Of a stretch of DNA of 64,000 bases, positions 1 through 8,703 are shown one piece after another (position 1 is the stretch's first letter; each line of letters begins with the position of its first letter). The DNA is taken from NCBI RefSeq assembly GCF_029914245.1, contig NZ_JARYZI010000009.1, forward strand, positions 62,001-126,000. Direction: 5' to 3'. Source of the stretch: Fusibacter bizertensis (lineage in GTDB: Bacteria; Bacillota; Clostridia; Peptostreptococcales; Acidaminobacteraceae). The notes beneath the pieces were generated by a model. That model ran no database searches, had not been told where the DNA came from, and was given only the letters and a program-made list of their open reading frames with translations. The translations under genes and the position numbers were made by a program.

Positions 1-58
1 CTTTGCATTTTTTTTTCAAGATTGGGTCTTCATTTAAACGCAGTGTAAGAATTGCCAT
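1..58 (-). CDS. def: Peptide deformylase, N-terminal fragment cut by window edge
   Basis: The first 19 codons are visible, reading MAILTLRLNEDPILKKKCK. This matches the usual start of peptide deformylases (M-A-I/L-x-x-I/L-x-x-x-x-D-P-x-L-R/K-K-x-x), enzymes that remove the formyl group from new proteins. The metal-binding motifs lie outside the window. The ATG is preceded at 8 bases by a GAAAGGA ribosome binding site. It lies 28 bases downstream of the small cysteine-rich gene and may be read with it. The match rests on a short stretch, so the call is probable, not certain. Confidence 0.7.
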   Translation of the reverse strand, partial: MAILTLRLNEDPILKKKCK

Positions 59-86
59 TTTTAATATTCCTTTCAAATCAATTGGA

Positions 87-383
87 TTAATGCTTTGATA
101 AATAGCACGAAACGCAGTAAACAGCGCCCTCTTCAGCAGTACCTGCAACTACTTCAAGCTCTGTATCACATAAAGCACAATTTTTTGTCACCACTTGTAC
201 TTGTTCTGTCTCGTCACTTGAATAATGTGTACACGTTAAATCACATCCATCAAGTTCACATTCAGAACACCCGTCAGCAGGAAAACCAAATTCACACGCT
301 TCATTAATGCTATTACCTTCTATATCATTTTCATCAATAATGCTTTTTAAATTTTTGCAGCTACTACATATACATTCACTCAT
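87..383 (-). CDS. Small cysteine-rich, probably zinc-binding protein
   Basis: A 98-residue acidic protein with 12 or more cysteines. They occur as C-x-C-x-x-C at residues 4-9, a central run C-x-x-C-x-x-x-x-C-x-x-x-C at about 39-51, and a C-terminal pair of CxxC motifs (C-A-L-C and C-V-S-C) about 20 residues apart, as in zinc ribbons. There is no signal peptide or membrane segment, so it is probably cytosolic. The middle cysteines could hold zinc or an iron-sulfur cluster; the sequence does not decide. It precedes the deformylase gene by 28 bases. I do not recognise a named family, and no function is assigned. Confidence 0.7.
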   Translation of the reverse strand: MSECICSSCKNLKSIIDENDIEGNSINEACEFGFPADGCSECELDGCDLTCTHYSSDETEQVQVVTKNCALCDTELEVVAGTAEEGAVYCVSCYLSKH

Positions 384-430
384 CTACTTACTCCTTAGTT
401 TTTAAATATTCACTTTAGTTGAATTATATC

Positions 431-471
431 AAAAAAAGTGGTATGAAACTACATATAGTTCCATGCCACTT
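431..471 (-). terminator. Rho-independent terminator of the SLH gene
   Basis: A 15-bp stem with two G-U-type mismatches (436-450 with 457-471) and a 6-base loop, followed on the minus strand by seven T. It lies just after the SLH protein stop codon. Confidence 0.8.
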
Positions 472-496
472 ACAAATATTCGTTATTGCTCAGACA

Positions 497-3400
497 CTAT
501 TCAATAGAGGCTAAAACAAATCTTCCTAAAACTACTGCAACCTCTGATCTTGTTGCATCACTTTTGGGACTAAAACTGTCATTTTCTCGACCAGTGATTA
601 GATTACTTTCTTGGCAATATATAGCTCCCTCAATCGCCCATGTTGAAATACTTGAACAATCACTGTAGTTTAGAGAAATATTTGACGGTTCATATATGTC
701 TAGAACTCTAGCGAAGTTTAACATAATTACTGCTAATTCTTCACGGGTAACGTTACGCTCTGGAGCAAATCTGTTATTACCTATACCTGTAACGATTCCA
801 TTTTTATTTGCCCATGCAACATATTTTCCATAATAGGCATCACTATCTATATCTGAAAAATGACTAATACCTGAAATTGTACCATATGAACTTTCATACA
901 ATTTACCGATTGCAGTAACAAGCATTGCCCTTGTCATCCCCAATTTAGGACTAAATAAATCTTGACTTGTTCCCGGTAAAAGTTCTCTTTCAGTGATAAA
1001 ATCAATACTTGATTTAGACCAATTAGTTGTATTATCTTTAAAATTTTTGATATTTTCACCAAATAGAATAGAAACATCTTTAGGTGCAATATATTTATAC
1101 GTATTTCCAATTATTGCTGACATACCTACAAAAACCCGCTCTCCATTCTCAAGATAATAAGGAATTGCTGTTTCCTTAACGAAGTTTGCAGCTATTTTGT
1201 GACTGTTATTATCTGTAAATTGATAATTTTCAACAGCGCCTATACTTATTTCATCAATAATAACATCAGCGATCACATAACCATCTTCTGGAATAATCGT
1301 TCCAGATTTTTTATCTATGCTGATATCTATCTTTCCACCTTCGCTTTGAATCACAGTTATTTGAGGTAATACAATTTTATTCTCAACAACTGGATTATTA
1401 TCATTTGCAGAAGCTTGTGAAGTATACGCTATTGCATAAGTAGAAAATTTCTTGGTGGTAAGTTTCAGTATTGTGCCATTGTTAACTAGTTCTAATTTTT
1501 CACCATCTCCGTTTGCGACAGTAGTGATCGTATCAACTGAACTTCCATGAAAACGATAAATTACGTAGTTGTTTTTACCTTTTACTGAATCCTCTAATGG
1601 AATAAGTACTTCTATTAAACTCTGCAGTTCTGATATTACTGCGGATTGTGTAGGAATTTCAACGCCAAGGTTATTCTTTACCGTTTTTAAAATTGATAGA
1701 TCGAGAAAAATACCAACCGTCTTACCATTTGAAGTAGCTGTTGCGATTATATTACTCGCATTGCTTGTTGTATTGTCTTTTTTATCTGCGACTAGCCTAA
1801 TTTCAACTGATCCACCACTAGTAACGATATCATTATCAAGGGAAGTAATTCCTTTAACTTTGTCTGCAGTAACTGGTGCGGCAAATTGATCATCTAACCC
1901 CCCCACAACAATTGAAGGGGTATTCGTCTTTACTTCAACGATACTGTTTGTTTTACTTGATGAAAGCTCTATTGTTCCTAAATCATAGTTCGCATTACTT
2001 ATAGTGATAACTTTTGTTCGAACACTACCACCTTTGCTAATCACGAGGTTGTAAGTGCCACTAAGCAAATCAGTAATGGCAAAAGTTCCATCATTTGCAG
2101 TTAATGTTGATAAGCCGACTTGATTTTGACCTTTCATGATTTTGACAATTGCATCTTGAACATCAGATGGTGTCTCATCGGTTACTTTTCCACTAATATT
2201 ATATTTAGTAATTTCAACATATGGTGTAGCAACAATTACAATTTGCTTGACTTCCGTAGTATATGAAACTACTCCCTTTTGAACTGTTAATGTAAACTCA
2301 TATTTACCATTGATACCAGCATGGTTGGCGCTGGTTCCAGCGATTGGTGCTAAATAGCTTACTTTATTAACTTCTATTGCGATATCACCATTATTTACAG
2401 ATGATTCTGCAGCTATTTTAATCGCATCTTCGACAACAGTCTCACTTGTAACTTCTGCTTGAGTCATATCTTCATAATGTGTATTGCTTGCAACATTTTT
2501 AGCATTAGCAACTAATGTAATATCGGCATTTGATGCAACCACAACTGTAACTGTATATGTTTTTGTCGTTATTCCATCTTCAGCAGTTACCATATGATCA
2601 ACTGGAGAGGTGAAATCAGTTGTAGCGCCACTCAAAGGAGAAACCGTAGCTCCTGCTGAAATTAAAATATTTGAAATTAGACTTGTTACATCCGTTTCAA
2701 AAGGTACTGTTAGCGTTATATTTGTACCTTCTATTACTCCTGCGACTTCTGGAGCTGTGATACTAAAGCTACTGATGTCACAGCTCATGCTTAACCATTT
2801 TGCATAAAGGGTACTATCAGCTGTAGCTGTATAGCTTGCACCGTCAGTATAATCATCCCCGTTGCCATCTGCCTGTGTATTCCATCCGGCAAAGCTGTAA
2901 CCAGTCCTTGTGTATCCATTCATTGTTAATGCCTGGGTTTCATCTTTACTAATTAACTGTGCTAAAGTAGAGCCTCCGTCACTTCCATTGCCATCGAAAG
3001 TGACCTTATAAGAGGTTAGGTCATCAACTTCTGATTCTGTCGCTGTTCTAAATACGATACCATCAAGGAGATTTCCCGATTCTGGATCTGTTGCTGCTCG
3101 GCTTGCAAAAGCAAATCTAGTTAGGGTTTGCCCCTCTGGTACAACATAAATGCCTTCATACTTCGTCCATCTTTTTACTTCAGTATATAATTCTTTTTTA
3201 TTGCTATCTTTTCCAGCATATGCATCTGGAACTACTGAAACTTCTGTCATATTATCGACTTCATAAATAGTTCTCTTTATCCATTCTTGATCATATACTG
3301 TTTGATTAGAGTCTTTCATCGTCCCAGTTTCAAGATTATCTGGCGTTCCAATTCTAACTGCCATTGTGTTGTTTATGTTGGTTTTATTAACATACCAAAC

Positions 3401-3889
3401 CCCACCTTGATAGAGAGACCAGTAAATAATCTGTCCTGGTGTCGTCTGAATATCTTGAAATGCGGCAGAAACCTCTGCAGCATTTAGCTCAATAAATTGA
3501 CTACCATCTGGTACAAATTTCACCCCCCAATCTGCTGTAGCTGAGTTGGCATCACTGCCAAATTCAAATAATCTATTTACACCTGTGGATGTTGTATCCC
3601 ATCCAAATTCAGTAGGATCATAATCGGGGATTGTTCCACTGTCCATGCTAGTTTTATAGCTCCCTGCACTATGCCCAGAGATATCAAACGGGTAAAAATT
3701 GGTCCACCACTGAGAACCTGTAGATATTAAATTGCCTGGATATTCAAAGCTTCCATTTACCAAAGCTGTTGGATAATCAACCGCATATGATTGCAAAGAG
3801 TATAGCGGAAATAACGAGATCAACATTGTTAATATTAATAAATGTGTCATCACTACTTTAAATATGCTTTTTTTCTTGTATTTTTTCAT
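497..3889 (-). CDS. Secreted multidomain S-layer homology (SLH) surface protein
   Basis: A 1130-residue exported protein. A signal peptide covers about residues 1-36 (basic start, hydrophobic core, S-Y-A cleavage region). Residues 37-290 are an all-beta-looking domain I cannot place. Residues about 293-365 are an InlB B-type repeat (F-D-G-N-G, A-G-W-N-T, L-Y-A-K-W). Then come a cadherin-like or Ig-like stretch, a carboxypeptidase-regulatory-like fold at about 563-630 (I-S-G-K-V-T-D, G-T-F-x-I-x-D-L-x-x-G-T-Y) and three SLH repeats from about 960 to the end, which bind cell-wall polymer. An adhesin or structural surface role is inferred. Start chosen for the GAGGAGA site before the ATG. It sits downstream of a GHKL/LytTR pair and has a matching two-box promoter, so regulation by that system is likely. 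Confidence 0.85.
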   Translation of the reverse strand: MKKYKKKSIFKVVMTHLLILTMLISLFPLYSLQSYAVDYPTALVNGSFEYPGNLISTGSQWWTNFYPFDISGHSAGSYKTSMDSGTIPDYDPTEFGWDTTSTGVNRLFEFGSDANSATADWGVKFVPDGSQFIELNAAEVSAAFQDIQTTPGQIIYWSLYQGGVWYVNKTNINNTMAVRIGTPDNLETGTMKDSNQTVYDQEWIKRTIYEVDNMTEVSVVPDAYAGKDSNKKELYTEVKRWTKYEGIYVVPEGQTLTRFAFASRAATDPESGNLLDGIVFRTATESEVDDLTSYKVTFDGNGSDGGSTLAQLISKDETQALTMNGYTRTGYSFAGWNTQADGNGDDYTDGASYTATADSTLYAKWLSMSCDISSFSITAPEVAGVIEGTNITLTVPFETDVTSLISNILISAGATVSPLSGATTDFTSPVDHMVTAEDGITTKTYTVTVVVASNADITLVANAKNVASNTHYEDMTQAEVTSETVVEDAIKIAAESSVNNGDIAIEVNKVSYLAPIAGTSANHAGINGKYEFTLTVQKGVVSYTTEVKQIVIVATPYVEITKYNISGKVTDETPSDVQDAIVKIMKGQNQVGLSTLTANDGTFAITDLLSGTYNLVISKGGSVRTKVITISNANYDLGTIELSSSKTNSIVEVKTNTPSIVVGGLDDQFAAPVTADKVKGITSLDNDIVTSGGSVEIRLVADKKDNTTSNASNIIATATSNGKTVGIFLDLSILKTVKNNLGVEIPTQSAVISELQSLIEVLIPLEDSVKGKNNYVIYRFHGSSVDTITTVANGDGEKLELVNNGTILKLTTKKFSTYAIAYTSQASANDNNPVVENKIVLPQITVIQSEGGKIDISIDKKSGTIIPEDGYVIADVIIDEISIGAVENYQFTDNNSHKIAANFVKETAIPYYLENGERVFVGMSAIIGNTYKYIAPKDVSILFGENIKNFKDNTTNWSKSSIDFITERELLPGTSQDLFSPKLGMTRAMLVTAIGKLYESSYGTISGISHFSDIDSDAYYGKYVAWANKNGIVTGIGNNRFAPERNVTREELAVIMLNFARVLDIYEPSNISLNYSDCSSISTWAIEGAIYCQESNLITGRENDSFSPKSDATRSEVAVVLGRFVLASIE

Positions 3890-3934
3890 TACCGTCTCCT
3901 CTTGTGTCGAAAATTTCTTACAATTTCAAATTAC

Positions 3935-3999
3935 ATCATAGCAGAAAATCGAAAGAGATTATGAATTTGGGGTAATTGACATCTTTTTTGGGGTGATTG
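3935..3999 (-). promoter_or_regulatory. LytTR-type double box and promoter of the SLH gene
   Basis: Two direct repeats of pattern CAATYACCCCAAA (3985-3999 and 3964-3978), 21 bp apart start to start. They are followed at once by a weak -35 (CATAAT, 3958-3963), a 17-bp spacer and a -10 TATGAT (3935-3940). Two boxes at 21-22 bp next to a poor -35 is the classic layout for LytTR activators. The same arrangement precedes the kinase gene at 5417-5481. Confidence 0.7.
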
Positions 4000-4027
4000 C
4001 TTTTCAATTCTCTCTTTAAATACCATC

Positions 4028-4060
4028 AAAAAAGACTGTCTTTGATAATAGACAGTCTTT
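4028..4060 (-). terminator. Terminator after the GHKL kinase gene
   Basis: A perfect 10-bp stem (4031-4040 with 4051-4060) and a 10-base loop, with a T-run on the minus strand. It separates the kinase gene from the SLH promoter, so the SLH gene is its own unit. Confidence 0.85.
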
Positions 4061-4080
4061 CAATGTATATTTTTTTACTA

Positions 4081-5385
4081 TTAGTTGGAATTCAGAACAA
4101 TTTGTGTTATAAATTTTCCATTTACAACAGAAAATCCTGCAGTTCCATCATACCTTTCAGCTGTATAAAGGATACTTTTTGTACCTGTTCCTCCACTTGA
4201 TTTTTGTGTAATAGGTAAATCATCTTGAAAAATGAGATCTGTTACGCAGGTGTTTTCAACCTGAATTCGCAATCTTTGATCAATATATTTTACTGTTACT
4301 GAGATTTCCTTTTGAATATTCTCCGATATTCTTAAGCAACCTTCAAGCGCGTTTTCTAATGAATTACCAAGCACACAGGTTAAATCAACATTATCAATTC
4401 CTACCTTCTCAGGTATACTAGCTCTAAATATAGTCTTTATTCCCTCTATATTAGCCTTGTTGGCATAAACATTTAGTATACTATTCGCTATGGGATTTGC
4501 ACAGTAGGTATTAGCTTGATGAGTATCTAAAGCTTCATCAAAACTCTTTAAATATGAACCTAATTTATCAAGTTCTCCATATTGTAGCATCCCCATTATG
4601 ACCGCATTATGATGATGCATATCGTGCCTTTGTCTCATCGTATTTGCAGCAGCAGATTTTTGCCTAGCGAGCTCGGCTTCCCATAATTTTTCTTGTTGCC
4701 CCATTAACAATTGGCGTTTCTCTAGAGCATATTTATCAACAATAGCATTTGCCTGTATATACAATAGGTAATATACTGCTAAAAACAACAGGTATAGCGT
4801 AATAATAATAACTTTATTCCACTCCTTATTTTCCCAATGCCAGTATGGTGATGGATAATATAATACCATTATTTGCATCATTAAAAACATAAACGGAACA
4901 ATAGTAGCAAAACGCCATTCGTGATCCAAGACTTCTACAAGTTTTCGAAAGCGATGCTTAACAAACTTAAATAAGAGTGGTAAGATCACGATGTAGATTA
5001 ACATTCTAATCAATATCCGTTCATTTACAAATGAGAGTCCCGTTTTATGTATCGCTAGATTATCACTAATATAACTGATAGATACATAGATATTCACAAA
5101 AGTTAAAAAACTGAACATCGAAACAAAAAAATTATCAGCCGAACATATCAAATACCAAGAAAGTTCTATGACCAATATCACTAGTACTGCATATCGATCC
5201 ACAGAGTTGATTCCCTTTGTATATAAAGTATAACAAAGAAGACTTATTCCAAGGAACATCACAAATAGACCCGCTGTCACTATTTTATTTATAGGTTCTC
5301 GAAAACGCATTACTGAAGAAGACATCAGTGTAAAACCAATCACAGATTGCAAAAAAGATATAAAAATGAAAATGACATACCACAT
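4081..5385 (-). CDS. GHKL sensor histidine kinase, AgrC-like
   Basis: A membrane sensor of 434 residues. The N-terminal half holds about six or seven hydrophobic segments. A linker with a coiled-coil look (Q-E-K-L-W-E-A-E-L-A-R-Q) leads to the phospho-acceptor region R-Q-R-H-D-M-H-H-H at about residue 250. A GHKL ATPase domain follows, with the N box (N-S-L-E-N-A-L-E-G) and a G box (S-S-G-G-T-G-T-K-S). This is the AgrC/VirS/ComD family, which mostly senses peptides. I chose the ATG at 5385, because AAGGAGAAGG stands just before it, over an upstream ATG at 5412 that has no good site. It follows the LytTR regulator gene and has its own promoter. No AgrD-like peptide gene is evident beside it. 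Confidence 0.88.
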   Translation of the reverse strand: MWYVIFIFISFLQSVIGFTLMSSSVMRFREPINKIVTAGLFVMFLGISLLCYTLYTKGINSVDRYAVLVILVIELSWYLICSADNFFVSMFSFLTFVNIYVSISYISDNLAIHKTGLSFVNERILIRMLIYIVILPLLFKFVKHRFRKLVEVLDHEWRFATIVPFMFLMMQIMVLYYPSPYWHWENKEWNKVIIITLYLLFLAVYYLLYIQANAIVDKYALEKRQLLMGQQEKLWEAELARQKSAAANTMRQRHDMHHHNAVIMGMLQYGELDKLGSYLKSFDEALDTHQANTYCANPIANSILNVYANKANIEGIKTIFRASIPEKVGIDNVDLTCVLGNSLENALEGCLRISENIQKEISVTVKYIDQRLRIQVENTCVTDLIFQDDLPITQKSSGGTGTKSILYTAERYDGTAGFSVVNGKFITQIVLNSN

Positions 5386-5416
5386 TGACCTTCTCCTTAT
5401 AAGTAAACTCATATTT

Positions 5417-5481
5417 AGTCTACCATAACTGTTACTGAAATTATGTTTTTGGGGAGATTTACATTATTTCTGGGGAAATTG
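5417..5481 (-). promoter_or_regulatory. LytTR-type double box and promoter of the kinase gene
   Basis: Two boxes with core T-C-C-C-C-A-R-A-A-A (5467-5481 and 5446-5460), 21 bp apart. They abut CATAAT (5440-5445), then a 17-bp spacer and TAGACT (5417-5422). The spacing of every element is identical to the SLH promoter. The upstream box overlaps the 3' end of the response-regulator gene. Confidence 0.65.
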
Positions 5482-6222
5482 CATGACTTTTAAATCATCT
5501 TCATTCATTTGAAAGCTCATAAATTGCTCTTTAAGTTTTGGATAAATGCGATATGGGTAATTGATAGATTCTCCTGAATCAAAAATTATGGTGTCTTTTG
5601 TAATTTGACGGACATATTTTAGATTCACATTTATAGATGCACCACATTTTATAAAATACTTATTTTGTGATAGTAGTTCATACAGTTCGGAAGCAGTCAT
5701 ACGTACTTCTAACTTTTCACCTTGAATCGTGTGTATAATCTGATAATTATTTTTCCCAGTTTCAGTAAATATCACGTTGCGAGGAGCGAGTCTAAAGATA
5801 CCCTTTGAAGTTTTCATAGTAATAATCTGTCTATTGTTTATATTAAGCCTACTAAAAAGTTTGTCCAAATTAGTTTTTAAAGTAGTTTCGTTAAATGGTT
5901 TAAGAATATATTGTACTGCATCCAACTCAAATGCTTCAATCGCATGATCACGTGAAGAAGTAAGAAATATTATTTCACATTTATCACCCAGGCTACGCAA
6001 TTCACGGGCAGCATCAGTTCCAAGCATACCAGTCATATAGATATCAAGTAACACTAAATCAAACCCACCATTCTCTGATACATATGTTAAAAGTTCCAAT
6101 GGGCTGGAAAATGCAAATAATTTTATATTATACTCTGGATAACTTTCACTATAATCATTGAGCATTCCATATGCATATTCAACTTCTTTTACTTCATCAT
6201 CACAGATTGCAATTTTAAACAT
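5464..6222 (-). CDS. LytTR-family response regulator, AgrA-like
   Basis: 252 residues: a receiver domain (1-125) with the acidic pair D-D at 8-9, phospho-acceptor Asp in L-L-D-I-Y-M-T-G-M at about 57, and the conserved Lys in L-K-P-F; then a LytTR DNA-binding domain at about 140-245 (R-N-V-I-F-T-E-T, F-I-K-C-G-A-S-I-N-V-N-L). It should take phosphate from the GHKL kinase encoded downstream. The likely targets are the two double-box promoters at 3935-3999 and 5417-5481, by shared motif and neighbourhood. A good AAAGGAG site precedes the ATG. Confidence 0.9.
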   Translation of the reverse strand: MFKIAICDDEVKEVEYAYGMLNDYSESYPEYNIKLFAFSSPLELLTYVSENGGFDLVLLDIYMTGMLGTDAARELRSLGDKCEIIFLTSSRDHAIEAFELDAVQYILKPFNETTLKTNLDKLFSRLNINNRQIITMKTSKGIFRLAPRNVIFTETGKNNYQIIHTIQGEKLEVRMTASELYELLSQNKYFIKCGASINVNLKYVRQITKDTIIFDSGESINYPYRIYPKLKEQFMSFQMNEDDLKVMQFPQK

Positions 6223-6333
6223 AATAAGGCTCCTTTAACTACTGATATGTCTAAATATTGTTTACTGCAACTAGTGTAGCATATCAAAATTAAGGTTTCA
6301 AATAAAGTTTAAATGGTTCATATTAACGTAATT

Positions 6334-7239
6334 CTAATCACTTTTTCTTCTATCTACGCATGGTTTTGCTATCTCAGCATTGATCTCTCCACCAATGATG
6401 AGTATTGTACTACTCAGATTTAACCAAAGCAATAATATAATGATACTACCAATTCCACCATAGACTTTTGAAAAGTTTCCAAAACGACTTACATAAAAAG
6501 AGAATAGTGCTGAGATGGTGATCCATCCTATTGTTGAAAACAGCGCTCCTGCTATTACTTGTTTAAACTTGATATGTCGATTAGGTGCTAGTTTAAAAAG
6601 GAAAGTAAAATATAAAGTCATACTTGATAAAGGAATAAGAAATCTTAGCATTTCCCATAAACCCAAATAATCTGTTAGTCCTAAATTATCTGAAATAAAT
6701 GTTCCTATTTGCTCCCCCAAAACTAAGAACAAAAAAGATGCAATGATAATGATGGGAATGCCTAAAGTCGCCAAAACACCAACGCCTTTTACTATAAAAA
6801 ACGATCTTTCTTCCTCTACATCGTAAGCTTTGTTAAGTCCTTTTATGATTGCATTTGCGCCCTTAGAAGCACTCCATAAGGTTGTTATCATACCGATAGA
6901 TAAAAGCGTTACACCACTACTGGCAATCACTTCATTTACAATATTAAAAACTAAACTACTTGACTCTGCTGGCATAATCTTACTAATTGTATCCATCATT
7001 TTTGTCTGATCAATATCAAAGTACATCAGTAAGTTTAGTAAAAAAATCATAAAGGGAAAAAGCGCCAACAGAAGATAGTATGTGATTTGAGCACTTATAT
7101 CACCTACATGATCATCTTTGATTCGTTTTACAATTCCCTTAATAAATTTTAGAGTTTTATGCTTTTCAGATAATCTATTCATTTCTATTTTTACTTTATC
7201 TATTTTTCCACTTATTAGTTTGAGTCTTCTTTTTATCAT
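6334..7239 (-). CDS. YihY/BrkB-family integral membrane protein
   Basis: 301 residues with about six membrane segments and the family signature near the start (D-D-H-V-G-D-I-S-A-Q-I-T-Y-Y-L-L-L-A-L-F-P). Later come the usual T-L-W-S-A-S-K-G and G-G-I-G-S-I-I-I-L-L-L-W-L motifs. YihY/BrkB proteins were once called ribonuclease BN in error. Their role is not settled; transport or envelope functions have been proposed. It is a single gene divergent from the MarR/EFR1 unit. Length and motifs are normal for the family. Confidence 0.88.
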   Translation of the reverse strand: MIKRRLKLISGKIDKVKIEMNRLSEKHKTLKFIKGIVKRIKDDHVGDISAQITYYLLLALFPFMIFLLNLLMYFDIDQTKMMDTISKIMPAESSSLVFNIVNEVIASSGVTLLSIGMITTLWSASKGANAIIKGLNKAYDVEEERSFFIVKGVGVLATLGIPIIIIASFLFLVLGEQIGTFISDNLGLTDYLGLWEMLRFLIPLSSMTLYFTFLFKLAPNRHIKFKQVIAGALFSTIGWITISALFSFYVSRFGNFSKVYGGIGSIIILLLWLNLSSTILIIGGEINAEIAKPCVDRRKSD

Positions 7240-7344
7240 TTAGGTCTATCACCTTTCTTGATATTTATATGATTGTAATATTTATTATCTACCCATCAGT
7301 TCATATCAATAAACGCCTTAGAAACAACTAAACTGCAGCCTATT

Positions 7345-7399
7345 GTTGTGCACACAACTTTTGTGTGTTATAATTTCAATATCGAGTTGTGCACACAAC
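7345..7399 (+). promoter_or_regulatory. MarR-type double operator overlapping the marR promoter
   Basis: Two copies of GTTGTG-NN-CACAAC (7345-7358 and 7386-7399), with centres 41 bp apart, about four helical turns. The longer form ATTGTTGTGNNCACAACT is itself inverted between the two sites. A promoter lies between and within them: TTGTGC (7346-7351), 17 bp, TATAAT (7369-7374). The sites cover the -35 and the start region, as expected for autorepression. Confidence 0.75.
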
Positions 7400-7434
7400 A
7401 ATAGTTTGTTTACTTATATCTTTGGAGGTTAATA

Positions 7435-7854
7435 ATGAACAAAACTGATCAATTAGGTGATTTGCTTTTTAATATTAATAAAGAGATCAAAACAAAAATT
7501 GAACGAGATCTCAAACCCTATGGAATTGGTATGGGGCAACTTCAAATTCTCATGCTTTTTTATGCAAATCCGCATAAAACATTTTCACAAAATGAAATTT
7601 CAACTACATTAAATGTTGATAAAGGAAATATCAGCAGAAGTGTGGTAAAACTAGTTGAACACGATTATATAATGCGTCATTCTGAAAGTTTGCGTGAATA
7701 TCAACTTGCTAAAAAGGGGATTGAATTTAAGTCAGAATTAATGTCAAAGTTTATAAAATTAAATAACATAATGACCCTGGATCTTGATTCAAAAGAACTA
7801 AACCAAGTTATACTTACTTTAAAAAAAATAGCGTTGAATTTGGAGGAAAAATAA
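7435..7854 (+). CDS. MarR-family transcriptional regulator
   Basis: 139 residues with the winged helix of MarR proteins: a helical dimer start (L-G-D-L-L-F-N-I-N-K-E-I), recognition region F-S-Q-N-E-I-S-T-T-L-N-V-D-K-G-N-I-S-R-S at about 60-80, and the wing (R-E-Y-Q-L-A-K-K-G). GGAGGTT precedes the ATG. The stop overlaps the start of the flavodoxin/ferredoxin gene (TAATG), so the two are translationally coupled. It probably represses this operon through the double palindrome at 7345-7399 and responds to an unknown ligand or redox state. Confidence 0.9.
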   Translation: MNKTDQLGDLLFNINKEIKTKIERDLKPYGIGMGQLQILMLFYANPHKTFSQNEISTTLNVDKGNISRSVVKLVEHDYIMRHSESLREYQLAKKGIEFKSELMSKFIKLNNIMTLDLDSKELNQVILTLKKIALNLEEK

Positions 7855-8618
7855 TGAAAGTTTCAATTATTTATTTTAGTGGGACAGGAAATACGAAAGC
7901 TATTGCAATTGGTTATAAAGAGGCACTTGAAAAAAACGGACACACTGTATCCCTTCAGAGTATTGAAGAATATAAAACAAATGAAGCGCATGATTTGCTT
8001 ATCATAGGTGGTCCAATCTATGCTGGCAATATGCCCGATGATCTCCTCAATTGGGTAAGAAAGAATATCCCTCATGTCAGCAATAAGAAAGCTATCGTTT
8101 ACTCAACATCTGCTGGACTTTTAAATGCAAATGGCATTAAGTCTATTGGTAAAAAGCTAATGAAAAGAGGATATAAGGTCATTGATACCCTTACTTTCGA
8201 AATGCCTAGGAATTTTTATGTTGATAAATATGATCCTACACCAGAGAAAATCCAAAAAAAACAGTTTGAAACTGCTAGTCAAATGATTATAGAATCTGTT
8301 GATAGTCTCTCTTCAAATAGTTCTTTTACAATAGAAAGTGCAATTAAGTTTAAAGACTCAGTTTTAATGATAGACCTATTAGCTGATGTTTTCCGTATCA
8401 TGGCTAAATCAATGGGAAAAAATTTTGCGATTGAGGCTTCTTGTATTGGCTGTGGAAAATGTGAGCAAAATTGTCCTAAAACTAATATTAATTTCAAAGA
8501 GAAGGCTTTTAGTAATAAGTGCATGCTCTGCACAAGATGTATCCATAACTGTCCAGTGAATGCGATTAGCTATAAGGGCAAAAAAATCGAACAATACAAA
8601 GTTCAATATTCCTTATAA
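7854..8618 (+). CDS. EFR1-type flavodoxin-ferredoxin fusion protein
   Basis: 254 residues. The N-terminal flavodoxin-like domain starts with the FMN phosphate loop (Y-F-S-G-T-G-N-T-K) and G-G-P-I-Y-A-G. The C-terminal part carries two [4Fe-4S] motifs, C-I-G-C-G-K-C-E-Q-N-C-P and C-M-L-C-T-R-C-I-H-N-C-P, at about 198-240. These proteins are taken to move electrons between a flavin and iron-sulfur centres in anaerobes; the partner enzyme is unknown. Control by the overlapping marR gene suggests a stress or drug-response role (inference). Confidence 0.88.
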   Translation: MKVSIIYFSGTGNTKAIAIGYKEALEKNGHTVSLQSIEEYKTNEAHDLLIIGGPIYAGNMPDDLLNWVRKNIPHVSNKKAIVYSTSAGLLNANGIKSIGKKLMKRGYKVIDTLTFEMPRNFYVDKYDPTPEKIQKKQFETASQMIIESVDSLSSNSSFTIESAIKFKDSVLMIDLLADVFRIMAKSMGKNFAIEASCIGCGKCEQNCPKTNINFKEKAFSNKCMLCTRCIHNCPVNAISYKGKKIEQYKVQYSL

Positions 8619-8620
8619 GA

Positions 8621-8665
8621 AAAAATGACTAAAACGGATTCTAGTTCCAATCGTTTTAGTCATTT
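8621..8665. terminator. Shared terminator between convergent genes
   Basis: A 14-bp perfect stem (8623-8636 with 8652-8665) with a T-rich tail on the minus strand and a weaker one on the plus strand. It lies between the convergent EFR1 and sugar-permease genes and can serve both. Confidence 0.75.
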
Positions 8666-8703
8666 CATCTTAGGGGATTAAATATATCAGCAATTTATGC
8701 ATA

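Noticed and set aside
6223-6333. An AgrD-like signal peptide gene near the GHKL/LytTR pair
   Set aside because: No small reading frame with a ribosome binding site and a peptide-like composition was found here or between the two genes.
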